In this document: positions 8,352 through 17,091 of the stretch, piece by piece
Layout of the letters: each line of letters opens with the position of its first letter
Position numbering within the stretch: the stretch's first letter is position 1
Source of the DNA: Rhodosalinus sp041365695
Lineage (GTDB): Bacteria; Pseudomonadota; Alphaproteobacteria; Rhodobacterales; Rhodobacteraceae
Reading direction: 5' to 3'
NCBI RefSeq assembly: GCF_041365695.1
Contig: NZ_JBGFSJ010000001.1
Span: 62,001-126,000, forward strand
Length of the DNA: 64,000 bases
Translations under genes and position numbers: made by a program
Notes under the pieces: generated by a model
What the model was told of the DNA's origin: nothing
The model's input: the letters and a program-made list of their open reading frames with translations, nothing else
Databases searched by the model: none

Positions 8352-10040
8352 ATGGAGGAGGACCCGCGCCGCCCGATCCTGCGAGAGCTCTCCGAGATGC
8401 GGGCGGCGTTCCGCAAGGGCTGGCAGCTCTTGCGCCAGCGCGGTCCCAGCCAGATCCAGTTCTGGTTCATCGCGCTGCTCGTCGGATCGGCGGCGGGGGG
8501 AGCCGCGGTCCTTTTCCGCTTCGGCATCAACGAGTTGCAGAGCCTCGCCTACGGCACCGAGGACCTGCACATGCTGCACAGCTTCGCCGAGACGCTGGAC
8601 TGGTGGTGGGTGCTGACGGTGCCGGTGCTGGGCGGGCTCGCCGTGGGGGTGCTGCTGCATCTCTTCACCCCCGACGGGCGCGTGCGCTCGGTGGCCGACG
8701 TCATCGAGGGCGCGGCGCTCAACGACGGCCGGGTGGAACGGCGCGCGGGGCGCACCTCTGCGCTCTGTTCGCTGATCACGCTCTCGACCGGGGGCTCGAC
8801 GGGGCGCGAGGGGCCGGTGGTGCACATCGCCGCGCTGATCTCCACCGCGGTGTCCAACGCGATCCGGGCCGACGGGATCACCGGGCGCGATCTTCTGGGC
8901 TGCGCCGTGGCGGCCGCGGTCTCGGCCTCTTTCAACGCGCCGATCGCGGGCGCGCTCTTCGCGATGGAGGTGATCCTGCGCCACTTTGCGCTCCACGCCT
9001 TCGCGCCCATCGTGATCGCCAGCGCGGCGGGCACGGTCATCGGCCGGCTGGCCTTCGGCGACGTCACCAACTTCGTTCTGCCCGGCGGCTCGGCGCTCGA
9101 ATTCTACATCGAGATGCCGGCCTTCCTGCTCCTCGGTCTCGTCTGCGGCTTCGTCGGGGTGATGACGATGCGGGCGATCTTCCTGGCCGAGGATGTCGGA
9201 ACCCGCCTCCAGCGCGGCACCGGGATGCCGATCTGGCTGCGCCCGGCCTGCGCGGGTCTTCTGCTCGGCGGGATCGCGATCTTCTTTCCGCACATCATCG
9301 GGGTGGGCTACGAGACGACGACGGCGGCGCTCACGGGCCAGCTTCTGCTGCACGAGGCGATCGCCTTCACCGTCGTCAAGGTGATCGCGGTCGCGGTGAC
9401 CATGGGGGGCCGGATGGGCGGCGGCGTCTTCTCGCCATCGCTGATGCTGGGCGCGCTCACCGGGCTGGCCTTCGGGATCGTCGCCACCGGCATCTTCCCC
9501 GAGGTGTCGGGAAGCCCCACGCTCTACGCGCTCGCGGGGATGGGGGCGGTGGCCGCGGCGGTGCTGGGGGCGCCGATCTCCACCACGCTCATCGTGTTCG
9601 AACTGACCGGCGACTGGCAGACGGGCCTTGCGGTGATGGTCTCGGTCTCGACGTCCACCGCGCTTGCCTCGCGGCTGGTGGACCGCTCCTTCTTCCTCAC
9701 GCAGCTCGAGCGGCGGGGCGTGCACCTCGCGGCCGGCCCGCAGGAATACCTGCTGCAGATGTTCCGCGTGGCCGGCGTCATGCGGGGGCCGCTCGACGAT
9801 CAGGCGGCCGACGAAGATCGCTGCTGGGAGCTTGTCCGGAGCGGCGTCTACGTGGACGCCAACGCCACGCTCGACGCGGCGATGCCGATCTTCGAGAAAT
9901 CGGGCCTGCCCTTCATTCCCGTGGTGACGCTGTCGGGCGAGGGCAAGGCGCCGGAGCTTCAGGGCGCGCTCTTTCACGTGGATGCGCTCAGGGCCTACAA
10001 CCGGGCGCTCGCCGCCACGGCGCAGGAAGAGCATTCCTGA
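8352..10040 (+). CDS. ClC-family chloride channel/transporter
   Basis: This is an integral membrane protein of the ClC fold with about ten or more hydrophobic segments between residues 35 and 440. The GREGP motif (about 151-155) includes the gating Glu, and the GVFSP motif (358-362) is intact. The first filter motif (GSGIP in E. coli ClcA) is replaced by GRVRSVAD. The internal proton-pathway Glu of the exchangers is a Val here (FAMEV, residue 207), and the pore Tyr aligns with Phe (448). These changes favour a channel or uncoupled transporter over a proton antiporter (inference). The C-terminus holds about 90 residues resembling part of a CBS domain. ATG 8352 follows a gaggcggg-type ribosome site; ATG 8316 is in frame but less likely. 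Confidence 0.88.
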   Translation: MEEDPRRPILRELSEMRAAFRKGWQLLRQRGPSQIQFWFIALLVGSAAGGAAVLFRFGINELQSLAYGTEDLHMLHSFAETLDWWWVLTVPVLGGLAVGVLLHLFTPDGRVRSVADVIEGAALNDGRVERRAGRTSALCSLITLSTGGSTGREGPVVHIAALISTAVSNAIRADGITGRDLLGCAVAAAVSASFNAPIAGALFAMEVILRHFALHAFAPIVIASAAGTVIGRLAFGDVTNFVLPGGSALEFYIEMPAFLLLGLVCGFVGVMTMRAIFLAEDVGTRLQRGTGMPIWLRPACAGLLLGGIAIFFPHIIGVGYETTTAALTGQLLLHEAIAFTVVKVIAVAVTMGGRMGGGVFSPSLMLGALTGLAFGIVATGIFPEVSGSPTLYALAGMGAVAAAVLGAPISTTLIVFELTGDWQTGLAVMVSVSTSTALASRLVDRSFFLTQLERRGVHLAAGPQEYLLQMFRVAGVMRGPLDDQAADEDRCWELVRSGVYVDANATLDAAMPIFEKSGLPFIPVVTLSGEGKAPELQGALFHVDALRAYNRALAATAQEEHS

Positions 10041-10228
10041 GCGCGGCGTGACCGGCGCGAGCGCCGCCGCGCGGACGGGCTTCGCGCCCCTTCGGCCGAA
10101 GCGCCGCGGGCTGCGCCGCGCATCCTGTCCAGATCGGCGGGTCGTGGGCGCCGCGCAGGGGCGATCGCCTGGGCTCCGCGCTGGGCTCCGGGTGAAGGCG
10201 AACGCGACGCGGCCCGTGCCGCCGCGGC

Positions 10229-10570
10229 TTACAGGCGCTCCACCGTCACCATGTCGGACTCGTAAAAGGCGACATGCCCCGCGATCTCGGAAACGCCGTC
10301 GACGGGCGCCTCGTAGGACCATGCCGCATCGGGAATCGTCGTGGATTTCGTGACGATCGAGAACCAGCTCGCATCGCCCTTGTGGGGGCAATGGCTGCTG
10401 CGCTCGGTGGGCTCGAGGAACGCCATCGCGAGATCCTCGCGAGGGAAGTAGATCACGGGGGCATGGCCCTCTTCGTCCAGTTCGAGCGCCGCGCTCGACT
10501 CGCCCAGGACCGCGCCGCCCGCGCGTACGCTCCATTTTCCCTGAGCCGGCCTGATGATGATCCTGGCCAT
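10229..10570 (-). CDS. DUF427 domain protein
   Basis: This small cytoplasmic protein of 113 residues matches the DUF427 family by its WSYEAP and CPHKGDASW motifs and by the tryptophan-rich beta layout (YFPREDLAMAFLEPTERSS). The biochemical function of the family is not established as far as I know. The start MARIIIRPAQ at 10570 is chosen because the upstream in-frame text is Arg/Pro-rich and unlike protein. It lies 86 bp downstream of the aminopeptidase gene on the same strand, so the two may be co-transcribed. Positions 10041-10228 on its far side hold nothing I can identify. Confidence 0.85.
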   Translation of the reverse strand: MARIIIRPAQGKWSVRAGGAVLGESSAALELDEEGHAPVIYFPREDLAMAFLEPTERSSHCPHKGDASWFSIVTKSTTIPDAAWSYEAPVDGVSEIAGHVAFYESDMVTVERL

Positions 10571-10656
10571 GCGGTTCTCCCTCGTGTTTTCGCCGCGCTG
10601 CGCGCCTGCTGCGGCGTTGGCTGGCGTCGGCCTGTTTCCTGCCCGCGGGCTGCGCC

Positions 10657-12453
10657 TCAGATCGGCGCGGTGGCGGCATCCAACCATGTTTTCGCGGCGC
10701 TGCCCAGCCTTGGGCCGATCTTGGATCGCACCAGCGCATGATAGGCGTTGAGCCATGCCCGCTCGGGGCCGTGCAGCATCTCCGCCTCCACGAGGCGGCG
10801 CTCGAAGGGCACATAGGTCAGCGTGTGGAAACGCAGCATCTTCGCCACGCTGCCGCCCGGGAGTTCCGGTGCGTCCTCGACCACGATCAGGTTCTCCAGC
10901 CGGATGCCGAAGGCGCCCTCCCTGTAGAAGCCGGGCTCGTTGGAAAGGATCATGCCGGGCAGGAGTTCGGCCTCGCCGGCGCGCGCGATTTTCTGCGGCC
11001 CCTCGTGAACGGACAGGTAGGCGCCGACGCCGTGGCCGGTTCCGTGGGCATAGTCCTGCCCGGCCAGCCAGAGCGGCATCCGCGCCAGCGCGTCCAGATC
11101 CCGCCCGGCGAGCCCGGCGGGCCAGCGCAGCCGCGACAGAGTGATGAGGCCCTGCAGCACGCGGGTGTAGCAGGCGCGCATCTCTTCGGTCGGCGTGCCG
11201 ATGGCCACGGTCCGGGTGATGTCGGTGGTTCCGTCGAGATACTGACCGCCGCTATCCACGAGGTAAAGCTCGCCGGCCTTAAGCGGGCGATTCGTCTCCT
11301 CGGTGACGCGGTAATGCATGATCGCGCCGTGCGGCCCCGCGCAGGAGATCGTGTCGAAGGAGATGTCCTCGAGCTTTCCGGTCGCGCGGCGGCTCTCTTC
11401 GAGTTTCGTGACGGCGTCGATCTCGGTCAGGCTGCCCGCCGGCTGATCGGCGAGCCAGGCGAGGAACTCGCACACCGCCGCGCCGTCGCGAAGATGCGCC
11501 TCGCCCGCGCCGCGGATCTCGGCCGCGTTCTTGCACGCCTTGGGCCGGACGCAGGGATCGGGGCCGCGTGCCACCTCCACGCCGGCCTCCTCGAGCGCGC
11601 GCATCACCGCGAGCGGCGCGCTTGCCGGATCGATGCGGACCGGGCCGGACAGCTCGCCCAGGGCGGCGGCGAAGCGCTCCGGCCGGTGCGCGGCGACCTC
11701 GGGGCCCAAGTGGTCGCCCAGGCCCTCGAGCTTTTCCTCGGCCATGAAGAGATCCACCCGCCCGTCCTCGTGCAGGACGGCGAAGCCATGGGCGAGGGGG
11801 GCCCGCGGCACGTCGGACCCGCGGATGTTCAGAAGCCAGCAGATGGAGTCGGGCAGGGTGATCACCGCCGCGCGGTGTCCGGCGTCGCGAAGCTCGCGGC
11901 CGAGGCGCGCGCGCTTTTCCGCCGCCCCCTCCCCCGCGAGGTCGAGGGGGTGCGCGCGTGCCCGGCCGAGCGGCGGCGCGGGCTGGTCCTGCCAGATCCG
12001 GTCCACTAGGTTCGCCGTCTCGCGCAGGCTGACGCCGCTGCCCCGAAGCGCGGTTTCGAGCTTTTCCACCTGCTCGACGGTGTGAAGCCACGGGTCGATG
12101 CCCACCACGCCACCGTTGGGCAGCGTCTCGCGCAGCCAGTCCGACGGCTTGACCTCGGGCCAGTCGACCGGCGTGAAGTCCTCGGCCACCTGCGCCTTGA
12201 CCTGCACCCGGTAGCGCCCGTCCACGAAGACGCTCGCCACCGAGGGCAGCACGACCGCAAAGCCGGCCGAGCCGGTGAACCCGGTCAGCCAGGACAACCG
12301 CTCGTCCCGGGGGGCGACATACTCGCCCTGATGTGCGTCCGCGCGCGGCACCCAGAACCCGTCGAGGCCCTCGCGGGCCATCTCCTCGCGCAGCCGCGCG
12401 AGGCGCGGCGGTCCCTGATCGGGCCGCGACGTGGCCTTGAAAGACTGAAGCAT
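10657..12453 (-). CDS. pepP: Xaa-Pro aminopeptidase (M24B family)
   Basis: A cytosolic metallopeptidase that removes an N-terminal residue preceding proline. The 598-residue product has the long three-domain form: two creatinase-like N-terminal domains and a C-terminal pita-bread domain. The dimetal site is visible: Asp residues in VDSGGQYLDGTTDITRT, His in HGTGHGVGAYL, and Glu residues in SNEPGFYREGAFGIRLEN. The length fits the eukaryotic-like aminopeptidase P1 group common in alphaproteobacteria rather than the 440-residue E. coli PepP. The start at 12453 (MLQSFKATSR) is chosen because the frame upstream is low-complexity. The symbol is assigned by activity class, not by close orthology to E. 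coli pepP. Confidence 0.9.
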   Translation of the reverse strand: MLQSFKATSRPDQGPPRLARLREEMAREGLDGFWVPRADAHQGEYVAPRDERLSWLTGFTGSAGFAVVLPSVASVFVDGRYRVQVKAQVAEDFTPVDWPEVKPSDWLRETLPNGGVVGIDPWLHTVEQVEKLETALRGSGVSLRETANLVDRIWQDQPAPPLGRARAHPLDLAGEGAAEKRARLGRELRDAGHRAAVITLPDSICWLLNIRGSDVPRAPLAHGFAVLHEDGRVDLFMAEEKLEGLGDHLGPEVAAHRPERFAAALGELSGPVRIDPASAPLAVMRALEEAGVEVARGPDPCVRPKACKNAAEIRGAGEAHLRDGAAVCEFLAWLADQPAGSLTEIDAVTKLEESRRATGKLEDISFDTISCAGPHGAIMHYRVTEETNRPLKAGELYLVDSGGQYLDGTTDITRTVAIGTPTEEMRACYTRVLQGLITLSRLRWPAGLAGRDLDALARMPLWLAGQDYAHGTGHGVGAYLSVHEGPQKIARAGEAELLPGMILSNEPGFYREGAFGIRLENLIVVEDAPELPGGSVAKMLRFHTLTYVPFERRLVEAEMLHGPERAWLNAYHALVRSKIGPRLGSAAKTWLDAATAPI

Positions 12454-12535
12454 CCGCCCCTCCGCTGTGATCCGCGGCAACTTTGGGCATCCGCGCGGCG
12501 GATGCAAGCGCCTCGGCCGCGAAGCCGGGGCGCCG

Positions 12536-14407
12536 TCAGGACGCCTTGCGGATGCCGACGAGGCGCGCGCGGGCGCGGGGGTCGGAATCGAACAGGCTGG
12601 CAAGCTGTTCGGTCATCGCCCCGGCAAGCTGGTCCACGTCGGTAATGGTCACCGCGCGGTGGTAGTAGCGGGTGACGTCATGGCCGATGCCGATGGCGAT
12701 GAGTTCGACCGCGCTTCGCCGTTCCACCATCGCGATCACGTCGCGCAGATGCTTCTCGAGGTAGTTCGCGGGGTTCACGGACAGCGTCGAATCGTCCACC
12801 GGCGCGCCGTCCGAGATCACCATGAGGATCTTGCGGCTTTCCGGGCGCATCATCATGCGCCGGTGCGCCCATTCGAGCGCCTCGCCGTCGATGTTCTCCT
12901 TCAGAAGCCCCTCCTTCATCATCAGCCCGAGATTGTCGCGCGCGCGCCGCCAGGGCGCGTCGGCGGGCTTGTAGACGATGTGCCGCAGATCGTTGAGCCG
13001 CCCGGGTGCGAGGGGCCGGCCCTCGTTCAGCCACGCCTCGCGGCTCTGCCCGCCCTTCCAGGCGCGCGTCGTGAATCCCAGGATCTCGACCTTGACCGAG
13101 CAGCGCTCGAGCGTGCGCGCCAGCACGTCGGCGCAGATCGCGGCGATGGAGATCGGCCGCCCGCGCATCGAGCCCGAGTTGTCCAGAAGCAGGGTCACCA
13201 CCGTGTCGCGGAACTCGGTGTCCTTCTCGACCTTGAAGGACAGCGGCGTCGTGGGGTTCGCCACGACCCGCGCCAGGCGACCGGCGTCGAGGATGCCCTC
13301 CTCGCGGTCGAACTCCCAGCTGCGGTTCTGCTGCGCCTGAAGGCGGCGTTGCAGCTTGTTGGCAAGCCGCGAGACCGCGCCCTTCAGCGGTTCGAGCTGC
13401 TGGTCGAGATAGGCGCGCAGGCGCTCGAGCTCGATGGGCTCCGCGAGATCCTGCGCCGCCACCTCCTCGTCGAAGGCGGTATTGAAGACCCGGTAGTCGG
13501 GGTCCGCATCCGAGACGGGGGCGGGCGGCGGCGGCTCCTGGGGGGCCTCGCCCTCGGGCATCTCGGTCTCTTCGCCGAGTTCCTGGTCGGCCAGCTCGTC
13601 CATGCTGACCTGCGCCTGGCTTTCGTCCTGCGTCTCGTCCTGGGACTGCTCGGGCGAGGCTTCGGCATCGTCCTGGCTGTCGTCCTGGCCGGTGCTGTCG
13701 GGTTCCTCTTCCTCCTCGGCGCCGTCCTCGGCCTCTTCCTGCTGGTCGTCGTCCTGCTGGTCGGGATCGTCGCCCAGCTGGTCGCCGTATCCGAGATCCT
13801 CGATGACCTTGCGCGCGAAGCGGGCGAAGGCGCCCTGGTCGGACAGGTTGCCCTCCAGCGCTTCGAGCGTCTCGCCCGCCTGGCTTTCGATGTAGCCGCG
13901 CCAGAGCTCCATCACGTTCTGCGCGGCCTCGGGCAGCTCGCGCCCGGTGGCAAGGTGCCGGATGAGGTAGCCCGCCGCCGTGGGCAGCGGCACGTCGCCC
14001 GGCTCGCGCGCCTCGGCGTAGCCGCGCCGCGCCGCCTCGGCGCCGATCTTGGCGTCGATGTTGGTGGCGGTGCCGGGCATGTCGCGTGCGCCCATCGCCT
14101 CGCAGCGGGCGGTTTCCATCGCCTCGTAGAGATCGCGCGCCATCTCCCCCGGCGGGCAGTAGCGGGCATGGGTTCCCGCGTCGTGATAGCGCCGGTGCAG
14201 CGCGAGCGCGTCCGCCGTCCCGCGCGCCACCAGAACCTCGTCGCGGCTCATCCGGCGGCTGACTTGCGGCAGGCGCATGGTGTCGCCGGTGATCCCCGAC
14301 GGATCCACCGAATAGCTCACGCTGAGTTCGGGGTCGTGCGCCATGACCCGCGTGGCCTCGGCGAGCGCCTTCTTGAACGGATCGGCGGGATTGTCGGGCT
14401 TCTGCAT
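12536..14407 (-). CDS. cobT: Aerobic cobaltochelatase subunit CobT
   Basis: CobT pairs with the AAA+ subunit CobS and the large subunit CobN to insert cobalt into hydrogenobyrinic acid a,c-diamide in the oxygen-dependent B12 pathway. The 623-residue product has a conserved N-terminal domain and a very acidic Gln/Asp/Glu-rich middle (about residues 215-300). It ends in a von Willebrand factor A domain with the MIDAS motif LLLDNSGSMRGRP (about 415) and a C-terminal SDGAPVDDSTL. This domain order is typical of CobT. It lies downstream of cobS on the same strand, but a hairpin with a T-run in the 271-bp gap may partly separate them. No cobN is in the window. Confidence 0.95.
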   Translation of the reverse strand: MQKPDNPADPFKKALAEATRVMAHDPELSVSYSVDPSGITGDTMRLPQVSRRMSRDEVLVARGTADALALHRRYHDAGTHARYCPPGEMARDLYEAMETARCEAMGARDMPGTATNIDAKIGAEAARRGYAEAREPGDVPLPTAAGYLIRHLATGRELPEAAQNVMELWRGYIESQAGETLEALEGNLSDQGAFARFARKVIEDLGYGDQLGDDPDQQDDDQQEEAEDGAEEEEEPDSTGQDDSQDDAEASPEQSQDETQDESQAQVSMDELADQELGEETEMPEGEAPQEPPPPAPVSDADPDYRVFNTAFDEEVAAQDLAEPIELERLRAYLDQQLEPLKGAVSRLANKLQRRLQAQQNRSWEFDREEGILDAGRLARVVANPTTPLSFKVEKDTEFRDTVVTLLLDNSGSMRGRPISIAAICADVLARTLERCSVKVEILGFTTRAWKGGQSREAWLNEGRPLAPGRLNDLRHIVYKPADAPWRRARDNLGLMMKEGLLKENIDGEALEWAHRRMMMRPESRKILMVISDGAPVDDSTLSVNPANYLEKHLRDVIAMVERRSAVELIAIGIGHDVTRYYHRAVTITDVDQLAGAMTEQLASLFDSDPRARARLVGIRKAS

Positions 14408-14613
14408 GAGGGGCTTCGCACGTCCTAGTGTCTGTCGCGGGGAAGCTAATGCCTTGCCGGGGGGATGACCAGTGGCGGCGCGTTTTCCGTGAGCGTCGCA
14501 CCGGCAGGCACGGCCGCAGCGGTCCCGCGCCCCTTCCGCGACGCAGATCCACGGCGCCGGTCAAGCAGGTGGCACAACACCCTGCGACCGCGCGGCGCGG
14601 CCCGCGGGTCGGC

Positions 14614-14652
14614 AAATGAAAACGGGCCGCGCCGGGCTGGTGCGACCCGTTC
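14614..14652 (-). terminator. Hairpin terminator after cobS (minus strand)
   Basis: Read on the minus strand, AACGGGTCGC and GCGGCCCGTT (plus coordinates 14642-14651 and 14621-14630) form a 10-bp stem with one G-U pair, followed by TTTTC. It lies 27 bp after the cobS stop and before cobT. It should end or attenuate cobS transcription and make cobT partly independent. Confidence 0.7.
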
Positions 14653-14678
14653 TGCGAGGTCGTGAAATCGCGCCGGGA

Positions 14679-15665
14679 TCAGCCGAAACTGCCGTGCGCG
14701 GCGCTTTCGGGAAGTTCCTCGTTGAAGCAGCGCTGGTAGAATTCGGCCACCGTCTGCCGCTCCAGCTCGTCGCACTTGTTCAGAAAGCTCACCCGGAAGG
14801 CATAGCCCACGTTGCGGAAGATCTCCGCGTTCTGCGCCCAGGCGATCACCGTGCGCGGGCTCATCACCGTGGACAGATCGCCGTTCATGAAGGCGGTGCG
14901 GGTCAGGTCGGCCACGGTGACCATCTGCTTGACGGTCTTGCGGCCCTTCTCGGTGTTGTAGTGCGGCGCCTTGGCCAGCACGATCGCCGCTTCCGCGTCG
15001 ATCGACAGGTAGTTGAGCGTCGCCACCAGGCTCCAGCGGTCCATCTGGCCCTGATTGATCTGCTGGGTGCCGTGGTAAAGGCCCGTCGTGTCCCCGAGGC
15101 CGACCGTGTTCGCCGTGGCGAAGATGCGGAAATACGGGTGCGGGGTGATGACCTCGTTCTGGTCGAGCAGGGTCAGCTTGCCGTCGGCTTCCAGTACCCG
15201 CTGGATCACGAACATCACGTCCGCACGGCCCGCGTCATACTCGTCGAAGACGATCGCCGCAGGATTGCGCAGCGCCCAGGGCAGGATGCCTTCCTGGAAC
15301 TCGGTGACCTGCATGCCGTCGCGCAGCTTGATCGCGTCCTTGCCGATCAGGTCGATCCGGCTGATATGGCTGTCGAGGTTCACGCGCACGGTGGGCCAGT
15401 TGAGCCGCGCCGCCACCTGTTCGATATGGGTGGACTTGCCGGTGCCGTGATAGCCTTGGATCATCACGCGGCGATTGTTGCGAAAGCCTGCGAGGATCGC
15501 GAGCGTGGTGTCCGGGTCGAACTTGTAGGTCGTGTCGAGATCGGGCACGCGCTCGGTCCGTTCCGGGAATCCGTGCACGATCATGTCGGTGTCTATGCCG
15601 AACACCTCGCGGACCGAGACCTCTTCGGTGGGTTTCGCGTTGATGTCGATGCTGCCGTCCGCCAT
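14679..15665 (-). CDS. cobS: Aerobic cobaltochelatase subunit CobS
   Basis: CobS is the AAA+ ATPase of the aerobic cobaltochelatase. It forms rings with CobT and drives cobalt insertion by CobN. The 328-residue product has Walker A GYHGTGKST, Walker B IVFDEYD and sensor 1 IFATANT in canonical order. The start MADGSIDINA at 15665 gives the usual family length; the open frame continues 80 codons further upstream into the intergenic region, which lacks protein-like character. It is transcribed away from msrB, with 245 bp between the two starts. That interval contains the msrB promoter candidate and otherwise GC-rich sequence with no further feature seen. Confidence 0.95.
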   Translation of the reverse strand: MADGSIDINAKPTEEVSVREVFGIDTDMIVHGFPERTERVPDLDTTYKFDPDTTLAILAGFRNNRRVMIQGYHGTGKSTHIEQVAARLNWPTVRVNLDSHISRIDLIGKDAIKLRDGMQVTEFQEGILPWALRNPAAIVFDEYDAGRADVMFVIQRVLEADGKLTLLDQNEVITPHPYFRIFATANTVGLGDTTGLYHGTQQINQGQMDRWSLVATLNYLSIDAEAAIVLAKAPHYNTEKGRKTVKQMVTVADLTRTAFMNGDLSTVMSPRTVIAWAQNAEIFRNVGYAFRVSFLNKCDELERQTVAEFYQRCFNEELPESAAHGSFG

Positions 15666-15856
15666 GACCGTCCCTGATCCTTTTCGTGCATGTCTGCCGC
15701 CGCGATGCGCGGTCCGTGGTGCAACATATTCCCGGGCGGGGCAAGGGGAAGGGCGCGCGCCGCACGCGGCATCCGGCCGCCCGCTGCGGGGTGTGCCGCC
15801 GCCCGTACCGTCCGGCGCCGACCGCGCACGCTCACGCGGTTGTGCGGGCGCGGGAC

Positions 15857-15886
15857 TTGCCCCGGCCTGGAGGCGCCCGCTAGCCT
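15857..15886 (+). promoter_or_regulatory. Candidate promoter for msrB
   Basis: TTGCCC (15857-15862), an 18-bp spacer and TAGCCT (15881-15886) lie 25 bp before the msrB ATG. A ribosome site (ggaggt) lies between them. Confidence 0.45.
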
Positions 15887-15910
15887 TAAGCGTGCAACGG
15901 AGGTGCATCC

Positions 15911-16378
15911 ATGGAACGCCGATCCTTTCTTGCGACGCTTGGCGCCGCGCTCGGGCTTGGCTCGGCGGCGAAGGGGGCCGAGACCGGGTTCGAGGTCTCG
16001 CGCTCCGACGCCGAGTGGAAGGCGATGCTCAGCGATCTGGAATACCGCGTGATGCGGGAGGAGGATACCGAGCGACCCTTCACCTCACCGCTGAACGAGG
16101 AGAAGCGCGCGGGCACCTATCTTTGCCGGGGCTGCGAGCAGCCGCTCTATTCTTCCGAGCACAAGTTCGACAGCGGGACCGGCTGGCCGAGTTTCTGGCA
16201 GGCCCTTCCCGGCGCGATCGGCACGCGGACCGACTGGAAGCTGCTGTTCCCGCGCACGGAATGCCATTGCAGCCGCTGCGGCAGCCATCTGGGCCACATC
16301 TTCGACGACGGCCCCCAGCCGACCGGCAAGCGGCATTGTATCAACGGGGTCTCGCTGGTGTTCCGCGCCGACGCCTGA
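15911..16378 (+). CDS. msrB: Peptide-methionine (R)-S-oxide reductase, exported
   Basis: MsrB reduces the R-epimer of methionine sulfoxide in proteins. Both zinc Cys pairs are present (CRGC at 72-75 and CSRC at 120-123), as is the catalytic Cys143 in RHCINGVSLVF. The N-terminus (ERRSFLATLGAALGLGSAA) looks like a twin-arginine signal peptide: RR followed by a hydrophobic Ala/Gly/Leu stretch to about residue 23. I therefore expect a periplasmic enzyme, and it would need an electron donor there. No msrA or obvious reductase partner is adjacent. It diverges from cobS and converges on the J-domain gene, whose stop is 13 bp away. Confidence 0.92.
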   Translation: MERRSFLATLGAALGLGSAAKGAETGFEVSRSDAEWKAMLSDLEYRVMREEDTERPFTSPLNEEKRAGTYLCRGCEQPLYSSEHKFDSGTGWPSFWQALPGAIGTRTDWKLLFPRTECHCSRCGSHLGHIFDDGPQPTGKRHCINGVSLVFRADA

Positions 16379-16391
16379 CCGCCGCCGCCGC

Positions 16392-17018
16392 TCACTTGAA
16401 GTTGCGGCTGTCCTTGATCTGATCCCAGGCCCACATGACCTGCTGCAGCTGTTCTTCCTGCGAGCGGTCGCCGCCATTCATGTCGGGGTGCAGCACCTTG
16501 ATGAGCGCCTTGTAGCTCTTGCGCACCTCGGCCTTGCTCCAGTTGTCCTTGGCGTCGAGGATCTCGATCGCCTTGCGCTCGGGCGCGGGCAGGCGGCGGC
16601 TGTGGCCGTCCGAGCGGCTGCCTGGGTTGCGCGTGGCGTTTTCGCCCAGCACCTGATGCGGGTCCTCGATGCCGAGCCGCGCCCAGGCGCGCGCCTCGGG
16701 GTCGCGGAAGTCGCGGGTGTTGCGCTCCCACACCTTGTCCTTCGACATCTGAGCGTTGAGCTCGGCCTCGGTCGTGCCGTCGAAGAAATTCCATTTCAGG
16801 TTGTACTCGCGCACATGGTCCTTGCAGAACCAGTAATAGTCGTCGAGCACGTCGGGGGCCTTGGGTGCGCGGTAGAGGCCGGCTTCGCGGCATCCCTCCT
16901 TCTCGCACAGACGAGTCGAGGTTTCGGAAGCCCCGGACATGCCGCGCCTGCCGCGGGAATTCTTCTTCTTCGCCGCGGAAACCGACATGTCGAAACCGAA
17001 CGGATCAGGTCTGCTCAT
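16392..17018 (-). CDS. J-domain (DnaJ-like) protein
   Basis: A 208-residue cytoplasmic protein with a C-terminal J domain; the HPD tripeptide that stimulates DnaK is at about 177-179 (KVLHPDMNGGDRS). Unlike DnaJ it has no Gly/Phe or zinc-finger region after the J domain. The N-terminal half holds a Cys/His set (Cys38, Cys43, Cys65, His68) that could bind a metal. The start MSRPDPFGFD at 17018 is preferred over the upstream in-frame ATG at 17102, whose extra 28 residues overlap the bolA start region. It probably delivers an unknown client to DnaK. It diverges from bolA, a pairing often seen near cobS in Rhodobacterales. Confidence 0.88.
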   Translation of the reverse strand: MSRPDPFGFDMSVSAAKKKNSRGRRGMSGASETSTRLCEKEGCREAGLYRAPKAPDVLDDYYWFCKDHVREYNLKWNFFDGTTEAELNAQMSKDKVWERNTRDFRDPEARAWARLGIEDPHQVLGENATRNPGSRSDGHSRRLPAPERKAIEILDAKDNWSKAEVRKSYKALIKVLHPDMNGGDRSQEEQLQQVMWAWDQIKDSRNFK

Positions 17019-17091
17019 GCTCTCACCTTTTCGACTCGGACGTGTGAGTTTAATCTGCCCCGACACGATTTGAAGAGGCCGGAGGTAAAAT

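Noticed and set aside
8334..10814. An 826-codon minus-strand frame over the ClC gene
   Set aside because: Charged, low-complexity shadow of a clear membrane protein gene.
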